A stretch of DNA of 64,000 nt from Gnetum montanum (lineage: Eukaryota; Streptophyta; Gnetopsida; Gnetales; Gnetaceae). Position 1 is the stretch's first letter. Each line of letters opens with the position of its first letter. The notes under the pieces are model-generated. The model saw nothing but the letters and a program-made list of their open reading frames with translations, was not told where the DNA came from and searched no databases. Location of the stretch: the NCBI GenBank assembly GCA_015680685.1, contig MNCI01009376.1, positions 834,575 to 898,574 of the forward strand. The letters are read 5' to 3'. This document shows, in pieces, positions 46,330 to 56,760 of this stretch. The position numbers and the translations under genes were made by a program.

Positions 46330-48150
46330 AATTTAGCTTATAGAACTAATTCGTAGAACCACTTTTTGGTTTTATGAACCTCTTATCTTTATCATAAGCT
46401 AACATGGAAAAATGGATTTGGAGCTAGATCGTAGAATCATTTTTTGGTTCTATAAACTCTTCTTCTATATTAAGCTTATGTAGCTTTTGAGTTATCTTTA
46501 ATTCTTTAAAAATCTTTCATTCACTTAGATTAACTAAATTGGATTAAAACTGTAATTAATCAAGTGTGGAATAATCTATGGTGGGCCTTCTGTCTAAGCT
46601 TTTGTAAAAGATTTCATATTTTTAGAGCTAATTTGGTTTATAGAACTATTTTGAAGCTCTCTTGTAGAACTAAATGTTGGTTCTATGAGCCTACACTATA
46701 GTTAAGATAACATGGTTCGTAGAACTATTTTGGACCTCATTCATAGAACCCACTTTATTTGAAAGCTAACATGGAAGAATCATTCTAGAGCTTATTTGTA
46801 GAAATAATTTTATATTCTTTAGTTGCTTAAACTCCTCTTGTTCAATCTTTAATATGTTGATAAAGTTTTAAAAGTATAATAGAAATGTGTACAAATTGAA
46901 TCCACAACTTCTTTTGGGTCCAATATATTTACCTTTGAAGAAAAGTTCCTTTTTTATTCTAATGTGGCTTGTAGAACCATTTTAACTCTTGTTTGTAGAA
47001 CTAAATTTTGGTTTTATGAACCTATTCTTGGCTAGTGCCAATGTGGCCTTATAGAACCAAAAATGAATCTATTTTTAAAACTAATTTTTGGTTCTATAAA
47101 CCGTGCTCCTTTCAGTTCTTCTATTCTCTTCATAAAATGTGCTCTACTTTCAAATGTTGATGTGGCAAAACCATTTTCAAGCTTTCTTATAGAGCTGATT
47201 ATTGGTTCTATGAGCTTTTTGACTTATTCAAAGTTGACATAGTACAACCAACAGTGAGGTTGCTTATAGAAGCTATGCTTCTTATTATTCTTATACTCTA
47301 TAGACTTGTGCTCCATCTTAAAGTAATGATGTCGCTATTAGAAACATTTTTAAGCTTCTCTAGAGAATCAACTTGTAAAACCAATATTTGGTTCTACAAA
47401 CCCATGCTACATAAAAACTAATGTGGTTTATAGAACCATTTTGGAGCTTGTGCATAGAACCAATTTTTAATTTTACAAGTTTACTCATTCTTCTAAAGCT
47501 AATGAGGCAAAGCCAAAAATGAAGCACTTTATGTCCTTTAAGAGCTCTGATGTGGCTTGTAGAACCATTTAGAAGCTTATTTGTAGAACCAAGTTTTGTC
47601 TCTACAAAGCTCACTTTTAAAATCCTATGTGTCTTACCTGAAAACTTTTCTATAAATCAATTCTTAAACCTCTTAAGGTACTAGCTCTTTTAAAATAAGC
47701 TTTACTTACTCAGCCTACATGGCACATGGGTTTTATATGTAAAGCCAAACTTTGATGTTCTCTTATAGAATCAAATCTCACAATAATTTGAAGTAAATTT
47801 TTAACCTCTATCCAACTAATATGGTAGAACTAATCTCGAAGCTCTATGCAAAATCGATATTTGGTTCTACATACCTTTCCCAATTCTACAAACACACCAA
47901 CCAAGAGCTAATGTGAATTATAAAACTACCTTAGGCCTCGTTATTTGGTTTTACAAACCCTTCATAATTTCATAACCTAATGTGGCTTATAAAGCTATTT
48001 GATCCTTTCCTTAGAAAATCCTTTTATTTTGTATATTTGATAAAGCTGATGTGGTTTGTAGAACCAATTATCAACTCTTTTTAAAACTAATATTTGGTTC
48101 TACAAACTATTCCAAGTCCACAAGCTAACATGGCTAAATAATAATAGCTT
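46330..48150. repeat. Degenerate tandem array of hairpin-forming units in insert I
   Basis: Some 15 or more irregular units, mostly 80-120 bp, with the consensus CTAATGTGGCTTGTAGAACC, a short A/T-rich or GAGCTT segment, then TTGTAGAACCAA, TTTT, and TTGGTTCTACAAA. The last two parts are complementary, so single-stranded copies fold into a stem of about 12 bp; the complementary arms are kept in many units (for example near 47,385-47,405 and 48,090-48,110). The array lies upstream of the minus-strand coding region and before the right end of the insert. Confidence 0.75.
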
Positions 48151-48879
48151 TCTTTTGTAAAATTAATCTCACTACTTCAAATCCTCAGTTCTAGGAGCTT
48201 TTACTAATAAAATTTCAACTTAGCAATATGCAATAAACTATTTATGCTAATGTTGATCCTGTTATGAGCTAGAACTGATTCTTTCAGCTCCACAAATCAG
48301 TCTTTGTCGATCCAAAACTTAGGAAATAAGCATTAATAAGAAGAAACGATCTTTTAGATCAGATAATTCCCTCACAATCTCTTCTTTTAAAACTTAATTA
48401 TTTATTACTACACTATGGTATTTTATAAAATTAAATTTGTCTTAGAATCTAGGCCTTCATATCAATTCTCCAAATCGTGCACAACGAGCCTATATGTTTA
48501 ACTGCTAGATAACTTCTAAGTTGTTAAAATACTTAAAATTTTTAGCATTTTCAAAACCCTAGCTAAAATAAGCTAACTTCTCGTAGGTATTCTACAAATA
48601 GCCTACTTAGTGAGCTTCATTCTTTGTTAAGGGTTTTTCATCATGTGTAATTGCATTTATGGGAAATACTACTGGAAGCCAAAATTTGATGAAAATCCAT
48701 ACAATTTCTTTCAAGCTTGCTAAGAATACTTCTTGATTAGACAACACGAGTGATTCAATTAAACCACACTAGTCCCTATTTTGGTCTATGAACCTTCTAA
48801 ACATTTTTTTTAAAATAAGCTTAATAATTCTAATGCTTGCTATTCCATGAAAATGGTAACTTTTTAACAACAAAGTTAC

Positions 48880-49540
48880 ACTAAAATATGATTTTTCATT
48901 TTCCAACTTTAATCAACTGATTAATTAGTCATGCTTTGTTATCCTTCATGGATAGTTTTCCAAGTTATAACCTATTATAAATTAATCCTAAACATCAATG
49001 TTTCATAACTTTTATGACCACATGGGGAACATTTTGTTACATTAAAATGTCTTTTAGGCTTAAGAATGCTGAAGCAACATATCAATGAGCCATGATGTTT
49101 ATCTTTAGTGATATGATATTCAAAACAATCAATGATTATGTGGATGATCTAATTGTAAAATCTATCATAGCATCTAATCATCTTGCTAATTTCAACATAG
49201 TCTTAGCTTAATGCAACTAATATAACCTTTGTCTAAATTCCAAGAAGTATATTTTTATGTAGAAACAAGCATCATGCTAGGATTTCTTATTTGGACTAAA
49301 AGTATTATGGTAGATCTTAACAAAGTTCAAGCTAGTCTAAACCTTCCTCCTCATAAGTACCTTAAAGACATGCATATCTTACAAGTTTATCTCTAATTAA
49401 TTTTTTGTTTCATCTGTAACTTTACTAACCAGTTTTACCCTTTATCTCATTTCCTTAAAAAATCCACAACTTTCAACTATGACCTAAAGTATTAAGAGGC
49501 TTTCAATGCAATCAAACACATCCTTAGCAACTTTCTAGTC
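48880..49540 (+). pseudogene. Element D pol, middle piece: RT palm with YVDD
   Basis: It starts with YDFSFSNFNQLIN, then FMDSFPSYN, TTWGTFCYIKMSF, LKNAEATYQ and NDYVDDLIVKS at about 49,130-49,160. The YVDD catalytic box is intact, unlike that of element A. Stops interrupt the rest. The last codons before the break (AIKHILSNFLV) are the connection region. The piece ends at the TAGTC target site of element C. Confidence 0.85.
49536..49540. repeat. Target-site duplication of element C, left copy
   Basis: TAGTC, repeated exactly at 62,845-62,849 directly after the 3' LTR. Five bases is the normal duplication for Ty3/gypsy integrases. The host RNase H frame runs through a single copy. Confidence 0.85.
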
Positions 49541-50427
49541 TAATGAGTCATCATGGTTTGGCCGCACTGATGGGATGTCATCAACACAACCCCATTGACA
49601 AGATCTCATCGACATGATATCACCGATGTAGGCTTTGATCCATCAACGTGTAACTCTCAACGAGGTACCCTATTTCACCTATAAATGTGACCTACCTACC
49701 ACATTTATGGGATAATTCTCATAGTTTTAGCAAAGCTCTAGGAGTTTTTCCACTCAAAAGTTAGAAAATATTATGAGTGCCTATAGTAGGAGTCAAAGAG
49801 TGTACGGATCTTTATTCAAGCACTATTGTACCTAAGCACTTCAATGTGTGCAGCAATAAATATGAGCTTTCTGATAAAATCTTATAGCACTTGGACTAGA
49901 TTAATTATTTTATTTAAACATTTAATATTCAAGAAATTTCCTTTAATATTTTTAAGTAATTAAGTAATTAATTGATATAGATTAAATAGCAACCATAAGT
50001 ACAACCACTTCGAGCATATGTCTAACACTTGGTAATCTTACTAACGCTTAACGTTTGATTACCTAGTAGCACTATACATGTTCAAGATGTGTACGACAAG
50101 TGGGAATACATGCTTATGTTAATAGTAGTTAAGTATTAGCTAGTTACTAGATTAATTTAGCAATCAAATTACTTTATTCTTTATTCTTAATTCTTAGAAG
50201 AATTAATTCATAAAAGAGAAAATAATAAAAATCATATACCTTAGTTACACTTAACCATACACTTGCACTTCACAAGTGGAACTGCGAAGACAACGATTAC
50301 AGCGGTTAGTTTTACCTCCTAAAACCCAATGTACTTGAAGAACTAAAGTCTACAAAATTCAACTAGATTGCTAAGTGAACGCTAGTGATTCGTATGGTTG
50401 GATGTAGGGTATAGTTGCTACTCATCA
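49541..50427 (+). repeat. 5' LTR of element C
   Basis: Direct partner of 61,956-62,844; both contain TCATCATGG or TATCATGGTTTGGCC near the start, GAGGTACCCTATTT, CAAGCACTATTGTACCTAAG, and TCATCA at the end. U3 has several copies of CATCAACG/CATTGACG/CATCGATG words. The TATA box is at 49,680. Confidence 0.92.
49680..49686 (+). promoter_or_regulatory. LTR TATA box of element C (copies in both LTRs)
   Basis: TATAAAT about 140 bases into the LTR; the 3' LTR has TATAAAT at 62,095-62,101. A GGTACCCTATTT block is conserved just upstream in both. Transcription of the element would start some 25-35 bases downstream. Confidence 0.6.
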
Positions 50428-50428
50428 T

Positions 50429-50446
50429 TGGCATCATTGCTAAGGA
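50429..50446 (+). other. Primer binding site of element C (tRNA-Asp type)
   Basis: TGGCATCATTGCTAAGGA, two bases after the LTR end. The complement of the plant tRNA-Asp 3' end is TGGCGCCGTTGCCGGGGA; the six differences are all C-to-T or G-to-A, most at CpG sites. Athila and Tat elements typically use tRNA-Asp. Confidence 0.75.
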
Positions 50447-50579
50447 CATTAGTTAGTTTTGTGTACTATCTAGAACTTAGCGAAAGTTATTGAACATCAT
50501 TGGATCGAACCTTAAAGTCGTAATCATTCTAACTAATAATAATTATAAAAAGCATACTAATTTTTTCTTCTAATTCAAA

Positions 50580-53150
50580 ATGTCTTCTTCTCACAACGAT
50601 GATTCTCCACTAAAATTAAAGCACACATCTAATCAAAGTAATGAATGATCAAGCCAACAAGTGCCCTAACAATGCCAAGTGATATATACTCGTCCCGATG
50701 AGTATGTGTCCAACTTCACCTTTGTCCTACACTAGGATGAATAGATGTAGTGGAGGGACATGGAGGGTAACATTTTGTTGTCATCCGATTGATGAACTCT
50801 TGCAATGCTCTAACAAACTCTTATGAGGTTGGGCATCCAGGGGCTTCATGTTGAGTATGTTGTGCAAGACCATGACTCCAGGGATTAACAACCAACTAAG
50901 GCACAACATAAAATCGATCAGCAATAGCACAAGCACTAGGAAGCTACAAAGGAAAAATGGTTCAATAACCACCTATTCTTACTAGGCCAAAAAGATAGTG
51001 AGAATCCCTTCTCTGGGGGTTCTCATTTCACTCATTCTCCTCTCCTTGTTATTGATGAAGGAGGCTTAAACCATAATTTACAATCCAATATAAACAATCC
51101 TAGTTTAGGCAAGAATGGATCTTGTGATCATGGGGGATCCAAAGATATGAGTCATGGCAAGGACAAGGACAAGCATCACAATGATGATCATGATCATGAC
51201 CATTGAAGAAGGGATGTTAGGCACCACAGTGCTAGTCCACTTTCCTCTTTACCTTCGTCATCCTCTTCTTACTCCTCTAGCTCTAATCAAAGCTATAGAG
51301 GATGTGACCATGATGGAAGTGACCAATAGGATAGAGATGATCATGATCATAAGGCTTGCTAGGTTAGTCAAGATCAAGGGCATGGCATTCAAGGAAGGCC
51401 CACCACCACAAGAGAAGGAAAAGCATAGGCATCATAGGAATCATGGCCATCATAGAGGCCATGACTATGATGAGCCTTTACTTGCTACTTGAAACTTGTT
51501 AAATATTGCAAAGGCATTGAGAATTACAACTAGGCATGTGAAAGATAGCAGAATAAAGCAGCTATATGTGAACAATATTTCCAAGTTTAAATGGGGATAC
51601 AACTTAGATTTGTAAAACAACCTACAAGAATTTCATGATGAATGTACCTTGTAGAACATAGAGAATGCATGGCAAAAACATAAGTTGTTCCCCACAATAC
51701 CCATAAAGGAAGCTGAAAGTTGGTACTAGTATTTGGAGCTAGAATCAATTTGTAGATAGAGTATGATGCTTGAGCTATTCAATGACAAGTATCAAACATA
51801 CTCTCAAGTGTCCAACCTAAGAAAGTAGATATAAGGTTGGCGATAAAGAATACATGAACCCTTGGACGCAACCATGGGCAAGTATTATTCTCTTTGAACC
51901 GATGTCTTAGCCATGGTTATTCTCAAAAGGAGAAACTTCACCATATCATAGATGGGCTCCACTCAAAAATGAGAAGAAATCTTAGGATCTATGTCCAAGG
52001 GAGACTATTAGAACTTAGACCTCATTAGATCTAAAGGCTCAATGAATAGGTTACTAAAGAAGAAGAAGAGTTAATAAAGAGAGAAAGTGTAAAGGAGTAC
52101 AACTGAGATCCTTCCCTTAGATAAAGGAAAGTCTAGTTTTGTGACAATGAGGAGGAGGCACCACTTGCTGAGATGGTGTAACAAAAGATCTTGTCAATCC
52201 AAAAGTCTATTTCTAAATTTCATCCAAGTTAGATAAAATGTGGGACTCTTTGGATGAAAATTTCCAAACTGATCTAAAAATAGAAGAGGCATCCAAAGAG
52301 CAAAGTACTAATTGTGATAACAGGACAAGGAAGGAAGCTGAACATGCCCACCAAAGTGACAAGGGCAAGGTTGCTACATTAGATGAAGTTGTGAAGTCTG
52401 AATCAAATGATGATGATGGGTGTGATATCTACCAATACAAACATCCTAAGGGATGTTGCCCCATTGTGTCACGCTTGCAAGAGTCTAGGGTGTATGTTCT
52501 AAATCCTAGATTGGCCAAAATGCAAGCACACAGAAGATTGTCTTATCCTCAAGGCAATCCAAGGCAATTCCACCAACAACAAGCCTATTATCCAAGTGAA
52601 GCTCCACCATCATCTTTTAAGCAATATCATCAGTGGTAGTACCCATATTCATGCAGGATGCCACCACCAAAGTTATAGTACCCTTATAGATAGCCTAATC
52701 CAGATGGATACTATGTTTAGTAACCCATTTCTTCACATGACTTGTCCAATCACACTCATTTCAATATCACCACTACCCTTTTGAGTACTACAGAGCTTAA
52801 TCCCCATCTCCAAGAGGGGAGTCCCCATATCCTTATCATCCTTCTCATCCTTCTATGCATGTCCCTCTATCCTCAACCCCATTACCTCTTACTCCATTAA
52901 TGCAAGACAAAATTCCAGCCCAACCATAGCAATGTAATTCTACCAAGTGGTTTGGAAACTAGATTCAAAAAAAGACCATTCTTCTAAACCAATAGTCCTA
53001 CAAAGCCCTCACAAACTCATGTGGCTAATAACTCTACTTTTCCCTCATCCTCTACATCCAATTCGCTCAAGTCCCCTTCAAACCAGCCACCTCCTAAAGT
53101 GCATACTATCATGCTAACCCATGTGGTAACTAATTAGAAAAACGTTGGCC
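50580..53150 (+). pseudogene. gag relic of element C
   Basis: ATG at 50,580 (MSSSHNDDSPLKLKH), 134 bases after the primer site. The first 900 bases hold a His/Asp/Lys-rich stretch (51,150-51,480; KDKDKHHNDDHDHDH). The capsid-like middle (51,500-52,240) is badly broken. An open piece at 52,238-52,639 has KMWDSLDENFQTDLKIEEA, then DDDGCDIYQYKHPKGCCP, the knuckle with its second Cys changed to Tyr, then a Gln/Tyr/Pro-rich tail (RQFHQQQAYYPSEAPP). The frame joins the protease without a break in phase. Gag would package the element RNA in virus-like particles. Confidence 0.8.
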
Positions 53151-53716
53151 ACCTTCCTAGGAAAAGATCTGATCCTAGAAGTTCCTTAATCTATTTGCAA
53201 ATTTTTGGGAATGAGCCATGCAAAGCTCTTCTTAATTCAAGTTCTAGTGTTAATTTAACTTCTCATGAGATGTACAAAGCCTGGAACCTGCCTCCACTCA
53301 AGAATAGCAACATTTATCTTGAGTTGATAGATCAGTCCATCATTATTCCTTTAGGACTAGTGGAGGAAATTTTGACCACCATCTATGGTTGGTCCTACCC
53401 TACCAATTTCCTAGTGATCCAAGTTGACAATTGTAAAGGGGACTTCTCATTCATCACGAGAAGAGCTTGGCTAAGTACTATTGATGCATGGTTGGGCATC
53501 AACGACCTTTCCTTGAAGATTTTCAAGGAAAATGCATTTAAAAAGATCAATAAGAAGAGAGTTCCATGCATTACGTATAGTGATATACAGTGCAATTGCG
53601 TGAAAAAACTATGGACCACAAAAAGTACATCAATCACAGCATGCAAACAGTATGTAGAGGAGACAGAAATTCAAAGGTGCTTATATGCAATAGCCACAAA
53701 ACAAGAAAACAAATAG
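53150..53716 (+). pseudogene. Aspartic protease of element C, active site lost
   Basis: An open 173-codon piece (53,195-53,716). ALLNSSSSVNL corresponds to the catalytic loop A-L-L-D-S-G-S-S-V-N-L: the catalytic Asp is Asn and the Gly is Ser, both consistent with G-to-A changes. SIIIPLGLVEEILTTI and RRAWLSTIDAWLGINDLSLKI are the flap-side and C-terminal blocks (usual G-R-P-F-L-x-T-x-x-A). The protein would have cut the gag-pol precursor; this copy cannot. A charged linker ending RCLYAIATKQEN follows. Confidence 0.85.
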
Positions 53717-54129
53717 TGGCTAATAGTTGATCCTAAAAGTAGCATACTTTGCATGCAACCAACTAAGATCTTAACAAGTGCTTATGTTGAAAACATGGAT
53801 GAACTGGAGTGAGTTCACTGCCAACTTTCTAATGATAAAACTAATGACACTTATTGGGTAGAGCTGAAAATCCCTAAAAATCTCAAATAAGAGCCCTTAG
53901 AGTTGAAAACTCTACCTAGCAGCATGGAGTATGCTTTTCTAAACAATGGAAAATTGGTGATACTCAATGCCAACCTTGCTCTTGAACTAGAAACAAAAGT
54001 TCTTGAAGGTGGTTAATAAATGGTCAATAGCCTTTGCTTGGTCATATCCCGAACTTACTGGAATTAATCTTGGGATATGCCAGCATCACATATATACTAT
54101 TCCTTCTATAAAGCTAAAGAGGTAGCCAT

Positions 54130-55300
54130 AGCGGTAGTTGAACCCTAAATTGAAGTAGATTGTTAAGGAGGATACTGAATAGCTCCTCAAGTCAAGGTCC
54201 ATCTATTCCATTGCAAATAGCAAGTGGGTTAGCCCACTTGTGATCATGCCAAAGGAAGGTGCCAAATGGAGGATCTGTATTAACTTCTAGCTATTCAACA
54301 TGATTACCTACAAAGATCATTTCCCATTGTCATTTGTGGACCAAGTGTTGGATGTTATCTCTAGGCATTGCTTTTATAGCTTTCTGAATGGTTATCATGG
54401 CTATAACTAGATTCAGATTGCATTAAAGGATTAGGCTAAAACTACATTCACAAGTCTCTAGGGGACTTTTCAATATAAAAATATGCCTTTTGGTCTATGC
54501 AATACCCCTACAAGCTTCCAACATCTTATCCTTAGCATTTTTCCATAGCAAATTAGTAGCGAGGTGGAAGTCTTCATAGATGACTTCTCCGCCTATGGTG
54601 CTCTATTTGACCAAGCTTTTGACCACCTTGAGCAAGTGCTTAAAAGGTGTGTGGAGACTAACCTTCAACTCAATTGGCAAAAGACCCATCTAATGATCTA
54701 TGAGGGCATTGTGTTAAGGTACAGAATGTCACAAGCAAGGATTAAGGTAGGGCTTGAAAATATTAGGGTCATCTAAGAAATTACCCATTAGCCAAAAACT
54801 AGCAAAGATGTTCGATCATTCCTTGGCCACACTAGCTACTATCAGTGATTCATAGAGAATTTCTCTAAGATCACTAAATCGTTGGTGGAGCTAACAGAGA
54901 AAGATGCTCCATTTGTATGGACCAAGGAATGTGAAAAGGCATTCCAAAATCTCAAGCAGAAACTTCTAGAAACTCCAATTCTATGAGCACCTAACTATTC
55001 CCGACTATTTCACATCATGATGGATGCATCAAACTATGCCTTTTGAGTCATGCTCATGTAGTTGGATGATGAAAAACATCCATACTACATCCACTACATG
55101 AGAAAATGCATTGTGGATGCACAACTGAACTACACCACAATGGAAAAAGAGCTTATCGCAGTGGTGTATGCCTTGAAAAAATTCAAGCACTATGTGCTTG
55201 GATACAAGGCATTAGTGTACATAGACCACAGTGCAATTCACTTCCTAATGAATAAAATAATAGTGAGTCCCTATGTCATACGATAGCTTGTGATCTTACA
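54130..55300 (+). pseudogene. Reverse transcriptase and RNase H of element C
   Basis: RT: IYSIANSKWVSPLVIMPK (about 54,205-54,260), WRICINF, KDHFPLSFVDQVLD, GYHGYN, MPFGLCNTPTSFQ, then EVFIDDFSAYG at about 54,564-54,600 with both catalytic Asp residues kept. [11 protein letters not shown] follows in the connection. RNase H: MMDASNYAF, EKELIAVVYALKKFKHYVLG and VYIDHSAIHFLMN (55,062-55,286). About ten stops and at least one frame change are spread through it. Family and order are certain; lineage (Athila) follows from gag/protease type, primer site and layout. Confidence 0.9.
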
Positions 55301-55559
55301 GGAGTTCTATCATATAATGGTATATTGAAAGGGTACTAAGAATGTGGTTGTTGACCACTTGTCTTAGTTGCGATGGGAAAATAAAGAGGAGAGTCCACTT
55401 TCTACTTAGTTTCCTGATGAACTCCTCTTTGTTGGTGTAATAAATGCATAAGTTCCCAATGAAAATACATGGTACTATGGCATCCTCACTTATCTTTTTA
55501 CTCAGGAGGTGCCATAAGAGTTAGATCACTGAAAGAAATAGTACTTTCTTCATCAGGCC

Positions 55560-56760
55560 AAATGATTCATGGAGATCAATAGACACCTTTACCTACAAGT
55601 TTTGCATCGATGGCATGGCTCATTTGTGTGTTTTTTATACTAACGAATTGCATGTTCTTCAAGAAGCTCATGAGGGTCCTTATGGAGGACACTATGTTGG
55701 AAGATTCATGGCCATTAAGATCTTGATGACAAGGTTTTATTGGCCAACACTCTTCAAAGATGTTCATAACTTTTTCTGCTCTTGTGATTGCTATCAACAT
55801 GATGGTGGAATAACCACTCAAATTGAGGGACCTCAATAATGGATCCAACCACTAGAATCCTTTGACATCTGGGGCATTAATTTCATGCATTCCATCACAT
55901 CCATGTCAAATGAAAAGGTGTACATCATAGTTGCTATTTACTATTATATGAAATGGGTAGAAGCAGTAGCCATCACCAATTATACATCTTTCACTGCTAC
56001 TCAATTTGTATAACAGAATGTTGTAAATAGGTTTGAGGTGCCATGTGCACTAATTTTTGACAATGGTACTCATTTTTTAGGCACCACCTTTTGAAACTCA
56101 TGCAACACTTAGGGGTTGAACATAAATTAACAACACCCTATCACCCCCGAGCTAATGGTCAAGCTGAGGTTACCAATAGGAAGATCACTAAGATCTTAAC
56201 GAAAATAATTAGCAAATATAGGAGAGATTGGAGCACAAAACTCAACTATGCCCTTTGGGCCTACCACTCAACATGGAAACTCCCTATAGAATACTCTCCC
56301 GATGAGCTAGTGTATAGAAAACTTCCAACTCTTCCTATTTAGTTTGAGCTTCTTACACTTTCAATAGCCTATGACCTTGACCTAAACCTAAGCCTAGCAT
56401 ATAAAGAAAGACTAATAAACCTCAATGTGCTAGATGAGAATAGATTAGTGGCCCTATCCTTGAATGAAGTGCACAAAACATTCAAAAAAAATGCCATGAC
56501 CTCAAAATAAGGAAAGTAAAATTTCAACGTGGAGACAAGGTCCTTTGCTAGAACCCCACACATGTGCCATAAAAGACCAATTTCCAAACATTATGGGAGG
56601 GTCCTTACATCATTTATGAAACCTTTTCTTCTAGGGCCATGTTTATCTATAAACCTAAAAGCCCAAACAAAAAGTATCTAGTCAACATGCAAAGAGTACA
56701 ACCTTTCCATGAGTCCAGAAGAGCTAGTGTTAGTAACACCTCATTGCATGGATAACCTTA
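55560..56760 (+). pseudogene. Integrase of element C
   Basis: The zinc-binding region at 55,615-55,839 has EAHEGPYGGHYVGR, RFYWPTLFKDVHNF and CSCDCYQ (H-H-C-C). The catalytic core has FDIWGINFMHS (first Asp changed to Asn), ALIFDNGTHF (second Asp kept) and PYHPRANGQAEVTNR (Glu kept) at 56,091-56,342, then KYRRDWSTKLNYALWAYH. A decayed C-terminal part reaches about 56,755. No chromodomain is visible, in agreement with the Athila group. Confidence 0.9.

Larger units (their letters stand above)
41869..48869. mobile_element. Insert I: 7.0-kb insertion of unknown class within the RT of element D
   Basis: The insert borders are fixed by the host: RT breaks after DLNK at 41,868 and resumes at about 48,875 with the next expected residues. 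The insert starts TGTTGG and ends TTAACA, so TGTT...AACA is a 4-bp inverted end. The flanks ATAAG (41,864-41,868) and ACAAA (48,870-48,874) could be a decayed 5-bp target duplication (3 of 5 match). I could not find an LTR pair, extended terminal inverted repeats, or any RT, integrase or transposase motif. It holds a long minus-strand decayed coding region and a tandem array of hairpin-forming units. Confidence 0.6.

Noticed and set aside
41869-48869. LTR pair for insert I
   Set aside because: The two ends were compared in direct and inverted orientation; beyond TGTT/AACA no similarity was seen.
53395-53646. 83-codon minus-strand open frame
   Set aside because: It is antisense to the protease of element C; the plus-strand frame has clear protease blocks.
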